Below, one piece after another: positions 1-6,344 of a stretch of DNA of 6,344 bases; position 1 is the first letter of the stretch; each line of letters starts with the position of its first letter. The notes beneath the pieces were generated by a model. That model made no database searches. It was not told the origin of the DNA and saw only the letters and a program-made list of their open reading frames with translations. The DNA lies in assembly GCA_016929465.1 (NCBI GenBank), contig JAFGIT010000422.1, positions 1 through 6,344 of the forward strand, read 5' to 3'. Position numbers and translations under genes: made by a program. The stretch comes from Candidatus Coatesiibacteriota bacterium. Its GTDB lineage: Bacteria; B130-G9.

Positions 1-64
1 AAGTCCTTCTGCGCCGATGGTACTGCCCTCACTAGGGGTGGGAGAGTAGGTCGCCGCCGAGATT
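1..64 (+). rRNA. rrf: 5S ribosomal RNA, 3' half (5' part lies outside the window)
   Basis: The stretch contains the conserved bacterial 5S segments GCGCCGATGG (11-20) and GGGAGAGTAGG (40-50), which form loop E and helices IV/V. The bases between them can form the helix IV hairpin (about 23-29 with 35-41). By comparison with E. coli 5S, the mature 3' end should be near base 64; the partner strand of helix I is upstream of the window. A T-rich stretch and a terminator follow directly, as expected at the end of a 16S-23S-5S operon. This copy looks intact in what is visible and is the reference for the two 5S-derived fragments at about 890-957 and 2469-2551. The exact 3' end cannot be fixed without the 5' end. 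Confidence 0.9.
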
Positions 65-78
65 TTTCTTTTTTACCC

Positions 79-109
79 GAGGCCCCCAAAGGGGCTTTTC
101 TATTTTTTG
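79..109 (+). terminator. Rho-independent terminator of the rRNA operon
   Basis: GCCCC (82-86) pairs with GGGGC (91-95) around a CAAA loop, and weaker G-U/A-U pairs can extend the stem outward. The stem is followed by TTTTCTATTTTTT. It begins 15 bases past the predicted 5S 3' end, so it should end rRNA transcription. The ACCCGA just before the stem recurs downstream of the third 5S fragment, but the stem and T-tract do not. Confidence 0.88.
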
Positions 110-216
110 ACACAGCCTCGAATCGCAAAGGCGCCCCTTCCATATTCCCGTGGCAGATGGGTCCATCCAATGAACTCCCGCCTTGAAAGAGGGAGCCAAT
201 GGCAGCCCCATGCGGT

Positions 217-239
217 ATCGTGGAAATGAAGTCCACGAT
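217..239. repeat. Perfect 8-bp inverted repeat in the spacer before the toxin-antitoxin operon
   Basis: ATCGTGGA (217-224) and TCCACGAT (232-239) are perfect complements separated by 7 bases. There is no T-run after the stem, so it is not a typical terminator. It lies about 40 bases upstream of the candidate -35 box of the toxin-antitoxin operon and could be a regulator-binding site or a remnant of an element end. The rest of 110-359 shows no convincing gene; the only long reading frame runs antisense through the 5S gene and is discounted. Confidence 0.45.
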
Positions 240-277
240 TTGCCCATTTCTCCCCCTCCCGCAACGAAAGCTCTATT

Positions 278-305
278 TTGGATGTGGGGCTCTATGTTGT
301 ATGAT
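278..305 (+). promoter_or_regulatory. Candidate sigma70-type promoter for the toxin-antitoxin operon
   Basis: A TTGGAT box (278-283) and a TATGAT box (300-305, five of six consensus bases) are separated by 16 bases. Transcription would start near 312 and leave a leader of about 48 bases before the antitoxin start codon. The site lies beyond the rRNA terminator, which fits a gene pair needing its own promoter. Found by eye only. Confidence 0.4.
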
Positions 306-359
306 CAGCAGTCGTAAAGAAGTTTGGGATGACATAATAGGAATAAAAGGAGGCCATTC

Positions 360-599
360 ATGGCCAAAGCATTAGCAGAAATGACCGAGACGGAATTTGA
401 GGCCCTTGTCCAAAGGGTCGTGGATAGACGATTGAATGTGTGGCTTACCCAGCTCTTGGATGCACTTGCCGGCTCGAGCGAAGAGGAGCGAGCTGCTCTT
501 AAGCCAGAATTCGCGGAATCGCTCAAGCGATCCATCGAGCAGGCCGAGGCTGGCGAATTGACGAGCCTCGCATCTTTCCGCGTCTCACTCGGGAAATGA
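360..599 (+). CDS. Antitoxin of a type II toxin-antitoxin pair
   Basis: A 79-residue, acidic and mostly helical protein, inferred to be the antitoxin because it immediately precedes and overlaps a RelE/ParE-type toxin gene by 4 nt (ATGA). An excellent Shine-Dalgarno AAGGAGG (347-353) lies 6 nt before the ATG, so the start is well supported. The N-terminal half (about residues 8-40) is amphipathic and shows no clear ribbon-helix-helix or AbrB signature. The segment SLKRSIEQAEAGELTSLASF (about 54-73) resembles the C-terminal toxin-wrapping tail of many RelB-like antitoxins, which often carry a 'GE..SL..F' pattern. Such antitoxins normally neutralise the toxin by direct binding and repress their own promoter, but DNA binding is not evident here. 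The antitoxin role is secure by context; its subfamily is not. Confidence 0.8.
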   Translation: MAKALAEMTETEFEALVQRVVDRRLNVWLTQLLDALAGSSEEERAALKPEFAESLKRSIEQAEAGELTSLASFRVSLGK

Positions 600-868
600 A
601 TCCGTTTACAGTCTATCTCACTCCAGAAGCGAAAAGAGATGTCGAGCGACTCGATCCGTCAATCTTATCGCGAGTACTCGACAAGCTCGAATGGATTGGT
701 CGAAATGCGGATCTCATTGATCATCATCAGCTGAAAGGTCTGCAATGGGGAAACTCGTTCAGATACCGGCTCGGGGATTACCGAATAATTTATCAGATGA
801 ACCATCATGAGCGGCAAGTGACCATTCTCAAAATCGCCCACAGGAGAGAAATCTATAGGAGTGAGTAG
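596..868 (+). CDS. RelE/ParE-superfamily toxin
   Basis: A 90-residue protein of the usual size for RelE/ParE toxins. The signature strands are present: FRYRLGDYRIIYQM (55-68) and VTILKIAHRREIYR (75-88). Arg63, Arg83/Arg84 and Tyr87 fall where RelE-type mRNA interferases carry their catalytic arginines and C-terminal tyrosine, which favours an RNase-type toxin acting on ribosome-bound mRNA over a gyrase-poisoning ParE. This is an inference from motif layout. The start codon overlaps the antitoxin stop (ATGA), implying translational coupling, and has only a weak Shine-Dalgarno (GGGAA). No frameshift or missing core residue is seen, so the pair appears functional. The gene ends about 22 bases before the second 5S-derived fragment, leaving almost no 3' spacer. 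Confidence 0.88.
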   Translation: MNPFTVYLTPEAKRDVERLDPSILSRVLDKLEWIGRNADLIDHHQLKGLQWGNSFRYRLGDYRIIYQMNHHERQVTILKIAHRREIYRSE

Positions 869-889
869 AAGCAGGCGCTCAGATTGCTC

Positions 890-957
890 AAGCAGAATCC
901 GCCCGTCAGTGCCGATGATCTGGCCTCTATAGGCCTGGGAGAGTAGGTCGCCGTCGA
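890..957 (+). pseudogene. Truncated second 5S rRNA 3' end (5S scar 2)
   Basis: Aligning 911-957 by hand with 13-60 of the 5S gene gives 39 identities in 47 aligned bases with one gap. This includes the perfect 18-bp repeat TGGGAGAGTAGGTCGCCG (936-953 and 39-56). Helix IV is preserved but changed: GGCCT (922-926) pairs with AGGCC (931-935) around a 4-base loop, including a paired C-G to G-C swap relative to the first copy. The bases before it (about 890-910, GCTCAAGCAGAA...) weakly resemble the preceding conserved part of 5S, but the 5' half of the gene is absent because the toxin gene ends at 868. The flank after it, with TCATTATTGCCCG, also resembles the flank after the real 5S gene. No terminator hairpin is retained. 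Confidence 0.8.
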
Positions 958-987
958 ACAAATCTCATTATTGCCCGCCATTCGGAG

Positions 988-1031
988 ACTCAAGCCACTC
1001 CTTTGAGTGGATTAGATCGAATCCCTATGTT
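988..1031 (+). promoter_or_regulatory. Candidate promoter with overlapping inverted repeats, upstream of the AbiTii-like gene
   Basis: TTGAGT (1003-1008) and TATGTT (1026-1031) are separated by exactly 17 bases and could serve as -35 and -10 boxes (four of six consensus bases each). The -35 box lies inside two mutually exclusive inverted repeats: ACTCAA/TTGAGT (988-993 with 1003-1008) and CCACTC/GAGTGG (995-1000 with 1005-1010). A third, GGATT/AATCC (1009-1013 with 1020-1024), lies in the promoter spacer. The overlap suggests an operator, possibly for autoregulation by the downstream module. Found by eye only. Confidence 0.33.
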
Positions 1032-1063
1032 ATTGTCAGGCGATAAACATCTGAAGTCTGCTG

Positions 1064-2128
1064 TTGGCAAAGAACTTGAGTATGGCCAAGCGAATGAATG
1101 CAATAGAGAAGGTCGCTAAACTGGTATCGGAAGCGTTGGATGATCTGGATTCCAGCGATAAAAAGCTCAGCGCAGTCATACGAAAGGCAATCCGGATCGC
1201 CCGACTCAGGAATGACTTCGAAAATCTCTGGTGGTTGGAATATGAGATGTGTTCTATGGATGACGATGGTGCGAGAATGCGAGCCGGGCAGGAGATTAAG
1301 TCTCACCTGACCAAGAAGGATTATGATATTCTAAAGGAACGCTACGCTCATGCATATCAGAATGAACGGAAGCTAGGCATGTCCCTTGACCAGAGGGGCC
1401 AGATCAAAAGTAAAACCACTCTTTGCATCTTCCCCGTCGAGGAGATTGAGGACCGCGTCGCATTAATGGAGAAGGAAGCCGAAAGGACCTCAAATCATTT
1501 GCGTTACTCGCTAGGAGCAATCATTCAGGATAGGCTTGCAGTCATTACACGTATCCGCCAACGTGTGCATGCCTTTCTTAGCGAAACGGAAAGGCAACTG
1601 GCATTTGGGCAGCTCAATTCTGATATTTTTGAGCAGAATCGACTTTATGTCGACTCAAGGCTTCAAAAAATCGCGCCGGATATTCTCGAGAAATTCGCAT
1701 CGGCATATAAGCGATTGGGCGAAGGAGATTCTGAGGCACGAAGCCAGGCCCTGACCTCATGCCGGAGAATACTGAAGTCATTGGCGGACCACCTGTATCC
1801 TGCGACTCATCAGCCGGTGAAATGCGCTGACGGCAAGGAAAGGAAACTCACCGATGACAAATTCATCAATAGACTCCTGCAATTCATCGCAGAGAAGGTG
1901 AAGGGAAGGACATCGGGTGATCTGTTGCTCGCGGATCTAGAGGATCTAGGCGGGCGATTGGAGAAAGTCCATGATCTCAGCTGCAAGGGTGTGCATGCGG
2001 AGATCTCGTCTCTTGAGACCAACCAATGTGTGATCAAGACCTATTTACTTCTTGGCGACATTCTGCGCCTTGCTGAGGAAGGCTCCGGCTTATATTCGGA
2101 TCATACAAAGGAGTCTCACGATGAATGA
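1064..2128 (+). CDS. AbiTii-like protein with helical, HEPN-like C-terminal domain (putative defence effector)
   Basis: A protein of up to 354 residues. Residues 12-63 (IEKVAKLVSEALD..., then LSAVIRKAIRIARLRND and LWWLEYEM) match the pattern of the AbiTii domain, named after a lactococcal phage abortive-infection protein. The middle (about 125-215) is helical and charged. Residues 229-334 (ALTSCRRILKSLADHLYP, then DGKER, INRLLQFI, KGVHAEISSLETN, KTYLLLGDIL) follow a pattern I associate with the C-terminus of AbiTii-type proteins. They include RLEKVH (298-303, an RX4H arrangement as in HEPN RNases) and KGVH (308-311). That this domain is a HEPN nuclease is an inference. The start is uncertain: TTG at 1064, ATG at 1082 and ATG at 1094 are in frame and none has a good Shine-Dalgarno. 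The stop overlaps the next gene by 4 nt. Probably cytosolic; no signal peptide or membrane segment is seen. Confidence 0.75.
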   Translation: MAKNLSMAKRMNAIEKVAKLVSEALDDLDSSDKKLSAVIRKAIRIARLRNDFENLWWLEYEMCSMDDDGARMRAGQEIKSHLTKKDYDILKERYAHAYQNERKLGMSLDQRGQIKSKTTLCIFPVEEIEDRVALMEKEAERTSNHLRYSLGAIIQDRLAVITRIRQRVHAFLSETERQLAFGQLNSDIFEQNRLYVDSRLQKIAPDILEKFASAYKRLGEGDSEARSQALTSCRRILKSLADHLYPATHQPVKCADGKERKLTDDKFINRLLQFIAEKVKGRTSGDLLLADLEDLGGRLEKVHDLSCKGVHAEISSLETNQCVIKTYLLLGDILRLAEEGSGLYSDHTKESHDE

Positions 2129-2451
2129 TAATCGTCGATGATCGAATAATAGACCGAGCGCGGGCAGCACTGACAGTGATAGCCCGGGAAGCTCGGATTA
2201 GAGCGGCATTCCTATTCGGCTCGTATGTCGAGGGCGAAGCGGACGAATTCAGTGACATTGACATTGCCGCCTTTATCGATGGCCTTGAGAATTGGGATTT
2301 GAATCGGCGAATGAGAGAGGCAATCGAGCCTCAACGAGAAGTCGGCGATGACATCGAACTGCATTTTTTCCCTGCGGAGCTCTTGGTCAATCCCCCCAAG
2401 GCCAGCTTCGCTGCATATATCCAAAACCACGGTGTGAAGATTGATCTGTGA
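2125..2451 (+). CDS. Minimal nucleotidyltransferase (MNT fold), MntA-like partner of the upstream gene
   Basis: A 108-residue protein with the polymerase-beta-type core LFGSYVEGEADEFSDIDIAA (30-49). G32-S33, ten residues, then D44-x-D46 gives the GSX10DXD metal-binding motif typical of MNT proteins such as MntA. The third acidic position of the site would fall in GDDIELHFF (74-82), where Glu78 or a nearby Asp may serve. MntA proteins of HEPN-MNT (type VII) toxin-antitoxin systems inactivate the HEPN RNase by adding AMP to it, and an analogous role here is inferred from the coupled gene pair. The ATG overlaps the upstream TGA (ATGA), and AAAGGAG (2107-2113) lies 11 nt before it. An ATG at 2121 with better spacing is in another frame and closes after six codons. 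The C-terminus looks complete, and the reading frame ends just before the third 5S-derived fragment. Confidence 0.87.
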   Translation: MIIVDDRIIDRARAALTVIAREARIRAAFLFGSYVEGEADEFSDIDIAAFIDGLENWDLNRRMREAIEPQREVGDDIELHFFPAELLVNPPKASFAAYIQNHGVKIDL

Positions 2452-2468
2452 ATTCGTCCCAGGGGCCA

Positions 2469-2551
2469 TCCTTCTTCGCCGCGGGCGCCGATGCTACTGC
2501 CATCTCTGAAGGCATGAAAGTAACGTGCAGAACTTCTTATTATTTACCCGA
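2469..2551 (+). pseudogene. Diverged third 5S rRNA 3' end with downstream flank (5S scar 3)
   Basis: GCGCCGATGCTACTGCC (2485-2501) matches the 5S gene at 11-27 in 16 of 17 positions. Without any gap, 2485-2522 matches 11-48 in 28 of 38. TGCC (2498-2501) can still pair with GGCA (2511-2514) as a reduced helix IV, and the loop E strand survives as GAAAGTA. Upstream, TCCTTCT (2469-2475) equals 4-10 of the 5S gene but is displaced by a 9-base insertion. Downstream, TTTACCCGA (2543-2551) equals 72-80 of the rRNA flank. The ordered, co-linear matches argue against chance. The conserved end of 5S (GGTCGCC...) is lost and no terminator follows, so this is a non-functional remnant. Confidence 0.66.
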
Positions 2552-2552
2552 C

Positions 2553-2594
2553 GGCACAGGAATGCCTCAATCTCCTGGCCAGGCACCCAATGCC
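2553..2594. repeat. Palindrome and paired short hairpins between convergent genes
   Basis: CCTGGCCAGG (2574-2583) is a perfect 10-bp palindrome. It is flanked by two similar hairpin-forming units, GGCACAGGAATGCC (2553-2566) and GGCACCCAATGCC (2582-2594), each with GGCA/TGCC arms. They lie between the + strand nucleotidyltransferase gene and the - strand DUF255 gene, where a shared terminator would be expected. No T-run follows on either strand, so a terminator role is unproven. The rest of 2452-2618 is occupied by the third 5S-derived fragment. Confidence 0.4.
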
Positions 2595-2618
2595 AAGGTC
2601 AGCATCCGCCCCATTCTA

Positions 2619-4442
<1,824 letters not shown>

Positions 4443-4448
4443 CTGCGC

Positions 4449-5030
4449 TCATTCCTCGACCTTTTCGATCTCCGGCAGGGAGTTGATCGCGGTCCCGCTC
4501 TTGATGATCATGATAAGGATGAAGACGGTCGCAGGAATCGTAAGCACGTAAGTAGAGCTTGGCCCTAAGAGCGCAATTTTATCTGAGATGAGGGGCAGGA
4601 TAGTGCCAAGCGTCAGATACGCGCATTTGATGCATATTATTACTGAGGTGATGAGATAGAGCCCATCCGGCAGTCGTTCGACATCGAAGCCATGACGCTC
4701 AATGAACTTGTTATAGTCCTTTGCGAATCCCCATGTCGCCCTGAATATCCAATATAGATGGAATATGGGGATCAAGAGCAGCCACGCAGCCGCAGCCGGA
4801 GATGTGCTTGCGTGCCCATCCTGGATTGCCTTCCAGGTCTTGTATATGAATGTTAGCAGGACCACGAGCACAAACACCTGGATCAGAGGAATTGTCAAAT
4901 AGAGCGCGGAGCTGACACCCTCGCCCTGGCGTGCAACCTGCGATATCCAATTCCCCGCTAACCAGGCCGCCAAGATGCCCACGCCATAAGCTATTGCGAA
5001 GAAAGTGGTCGAGATGCGTCTATTCGTCAT
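4449..5030 (-). CDS. Multi-pass membrane protein, paralogue 3 of 3 (193 aa)
   Basis: A hydrophobic protein of unknown function, paralogous to the two upstream genes. Probable membrane segments lie at about 9-30, 43-63, 80-103, 124-145 and 160-178. The shared core is TWKAIQDG (65-72), then LIPIFHLYWIFRATWGFAKD (86-105) followed by YN. The shared C-terminal CxAINxLP element is present as GTAINSLP (179-186), so the cysteine kept in both paralogues is replaced by threonine. It instead carries a CIKC pair (133-136) in a hydrophobic segment. This core is familiar from uncharacterised bacterial membrane proteins, some fused to GYF-like domains, and I know of no assigned function. The ATG overlaps the previous stop by 4 nt (ATGA) and has a GGAG Shine-Dalgarno (5042-5039) at 8 nt. 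Confidence 0.85.
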   Translation of the reverse strand: MTNRRISTTFFAIAYGVGILAAWLAGNWISQVARQGEGVSSALYLTIPLIQVFVLVVLLTFIYKTWKAIQDGHASTSPAAAAWLLLIPIFHLYWIFRATWGFAKDYNKFIERHGFDVERLPDGLYLITSVIICIKCAYLTLGTILPLISDKIALLGPSSTYVLTIPATVFILIMIIKSGTAINSLPEIEKVEE

Positions 5031-5701
5031 GTTGTGTTCTCCAAGTCGTCTGATTCCATCGAGCTCTGATAGTTGATCTCCACCGGCCGCAATGGGGGCA
5101 GCTTGTTTATCGCGTCACAGCTTCTCGAGATTATGAGTATTCCCAACACGAATATTGCTATTCCCATCAACTGGTTCATCAGAGATACCGTGGAGATTAC
5201 CATGACCGCAAAAACCTGCATCGGATTCTCGGGTGAAGGGTGCCCACTCAGGGAAACTCTGACGAAGAAAAGCCCGATGGCGCCCATCAGGAAGGACATC
5301 GAGGTTAGAATAGCATAGGCCAGATATACACCATTCTTCAATCGCGGGAGTTTGGCCTGGTGGCGCTTGAGCAGAGCATTGTACTCCCTGACGAAACCAG
5401 TCAGCACGTGGAATATCCAATAGAGATTGAAGATCGGAATGAATAGAAGACCCACCGCAAGACCGGCCGAAGTGCTTGTCTCCCCGTCCTGGATCTCCTT
5501 CCAGATTCGATAGATGAACACGAAATGGGTCACTATGAAGAAAATAATGGATATGGCAGTTGCCACGATGAAGGAAACACCGGCATAGCTGCCCAGAATC
5601 CCGGCGAATACGCCGCCGACAAATGCCATGAATATGGCAAATCCGAAGGACCCGCAATACGCCCAGAGAAATCCGCGCTTTGATATACGTTCGTCTCTCA
5701 A
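5027..5701 (-). CDS. Multi-pass membrane protein, paralogue 2 of 3 (224 aa, TTG start)
   Basis: Middle paralogue of the three membrane proteins. Probable membrane segments lie at about 11-36, 41-64, 80-102, 124-148 and 162-192. The conserved core is IWKEIQDG (66-73), FIPIFNLYWIFHVLTGFVRE (87-106) followed by YN, and CDAINKLP (195-202). The C-terminal tail (about 203-224) is polar and acidic. The start is a TTG whose last bases overlap the upstream stop (TTGA, 5701-5698); GAGG (5712-5709) sits 7 nt before it and supports this unusual start codon. The nearby in-frame alternatives would lose the basic N-terminus. The overlap on both sides places it in one coupled operon with its paralogues. Function unknown; a membrane location is inferred from hydrophobicity. 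Confidence 0.83.
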   Translation of the reverse strand: MRDERISKRGFLWAYCGSFGFAIFMAFVGGVFAGILGSYAGVSFIVATAISIIFFIVTHFVFIYRIWKEIQDGETSTSAGLAVGLLFIPIFNLYWIFHVLTGFVREYNALLKRHQAKLPRLKNGVYLAYAILTSMSFLMGAIGLFFVRVSLSGHPSPENPMQVFAVMVISTVSLMNQLMGIAIFVLGILIISRSCDAINKLPPLRPVEINYQSSMESDDLENTT

Positions 5702-6324
5702 TCCGCTGCCTCAACTTCGTTACTACTAATCATCTTCGAAGCGCTTCGCTCGCCGTCTTCCATTCTGGGCAGCGCATTTATCGCGTTACAGGTCTTCGAT
5801 ATAAACACGATCCCAGCAAATATCCAGAAGATCGGGATCGCCCTCGTGCTGTCGAAGAAGAGAAGGACCACGGCAATTGGTGTAGTCAGCGCGAATGCGG
5901 ATAATATCATATAGAGCCGTTCAGACAGCGGGGGAACATCGATCTTCTGCCGCTCGATCAGGCGGTTATACTCCGCGGCAAAGCCGCCGATCGCGCGAAA
6001 CACCCAGTAGAGATTGAACACCGGAATGAATAGATAATTGACCGCCGCGTTTGGTTTTATTTTCGTGCGCCCATCCTGAATAGCCCGCCAGCTCTTGTGT
6101 ATCACGTCGATGATTGCGTGGAACGAGAAAGCCAAAGCAACGAGCGAGAATGGGAGGGTCAAGACCACCCACATCGCTTGTCCGAAGGAATACTCGCGAA
6201 TTATGAAATAAAAGATGCCTATTCCGGCTGGGAATCCAGCAAGAAAGAACAGAATGTGTGCCACCTTGGATATCTTCTTCGCTCCCAGATATTCGCCCGG
6301 CGCCACATTCTCGGGCTCGAGCAT
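5698..6324 (-). CDS. Multi-pass membrane protein, paralogue 1 of 3 (208 aa)
   Basis: First visible gene of the operon and the first of three tandem paralogues. Probable membrane segments lie at about 21-42, 50-73, 92-116, 137-157 and 162-177. The family core is SWRAIQDG (78-85), FIPVFNLYWVFRAIGGFAAE (99-118) followed by YN, and CNAINALP (179-186). It differs from its paralogues in a longer polar N-terminus (about 1-18) and a charged C-terminal tail of about 20 residues. GGGAG (6335-6331) lies 6 nt before the ATG and supports this start. The frame stays open upstream to the window edge, so a longer protein cannot be fully excluded. Any promoter lies beyond the window. Function unknown. Confidence 0.83.
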   Translation of the reverse strand: MLEPENVAPGEYLGAKKISKVAHILFFLAGFPAGIGIFYFIIREYSFGQAMWVVLTLPFSLVALAFSFHAIIDVIHKSWRAIQDGRTKIKPNAAVNYLFIPVFNLYWVFRAIGGFAAEYNRLIERQKIDVPPLSERLYMILSAFALTTPIAVVLLFFDSTRAIPIFWIFAGIVFISKTCNAINALPRMEDGERSASKMISSNEVEAAD

Positions 6325-6344
6325 CTTTAGCTCCCGGAGGTTGC

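Larger units (their letters stand above)
65..2551 (+). other. Putative cassette island at the 3' end of the rRNA operon
   Basis: Two compact two-gene modules, a RelE-type toxin-antitoxin pair and an AbiTii-like/MNT pair, follow the 5S gene in its orientation. Each is closed on the right by a 5S-derived 3' end plus a piece of similar flank containing an AT-rich run and CCCG. The distance from the GTA of GAGAGTA to that CCCG is 30, 31 and 27 bases in the three copies. This suggests serial insertion or duplication at the end of the 5S gene, comparable in layout to attachment-site duplication by integrative elements. No integrase, transposase or terminal inverted repeat is visible, so the mobile nature is an inference. 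Confidence 0.45.

Noticed and set aside
32-247. 71-residue open frame on the minus strand
   Set aside because: It runs antisense through the 5S gene and its terminator, has no clear ribosome-binding site and resembles no family I know.
665-961. 98-residue minus-strand frame opposite the RelE-type toxin
   Set aside because: It is the antisense shadow of a well-supported gene and extends into the second 5S scar.
1003-1030. Possible tRNA T-arm (GGATT ... CGAATCC)
   Set aside because: The loop length and the TTC of a T-loop do not fit, and no acceptor stem, anticodon arm or CCA end is present. It is better read as an inverted repeat.
2452-2618. Classical bidirectional terminator between the convergent genes
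   Set aside because: Short palindromes are present, but no stem is followed by a T-run on either strand.
5115-5714. 199-residue minus-strand frame overlapping membrane paralogue 2
   Set aside because: It is the same strand shifted by one frame. The alternative frame has the membrane segments, the paralogue core motifs and a Shine-Dalgarno.

Overview
The window holds the distal end of a ribosomal RNA operon, a short accessory region, and a four-gene minus-strand operon. Base composition is roughly half G+C and genes are tightly packed. Protein families suggest an uncultivated Gram-negative-type bacterium. The 5S fragment is bacterial in type but too short for a safe phylum call, so any lineage assignment would be a guess.

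Layout. (1) Bases 1-64 are the 3' half of a 5S rRNA gene, followed by a strong Rho-independent terminator (79-109). (2) Bases 360-868 encode a type II toxin-antitoxin pair with a RelE/ParE-type toxin. (3) At about 890-957 lies a second, truncated 5S 3' end that shares an 18-bp perfect repeat with the first. (4) Bases 1064-2451 encode a protein with an AbiTii-like N-terminus and a helical C-terminal domain, overlapping by 4 nt a small MNT nucleotidyltransferase with a GSX10DXD motif. This looks like a two-gene defence or toxin-antitoxin module. (5) At about 2469-2551 lies a third, more diverged 5S 3' end, again with similar downstream sequence. (6) Bases 6324 to 2619 (minus strand) encode three tandem paralogous membrane proteins and then a DUF255/YyaL (SPATA20-type) thioredoxin-fold protein. 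Start/stop overlaps of 4 nt, 4 nt and then a 6-nt gap mark them as one operon.

The most notable feature is the region between the rRNA operon and the operon of housekeeping appearance. Two small modules lie in the same orientation as the 5S gene, and each is closed on its right by a 5S-derived 3' end carrying a piece of the original downstream flank. The arrangement resembles a cassette array in which the end of the 5S gene served as the insertion or recombination site. No integrase or transposase is visible, so the mechanism is inferred. The second module may be an undescribed relative of HEPN-MNT toxin-antitoxin systems. The membrane-protein/DUF255 operon is a separate system of unknown function.
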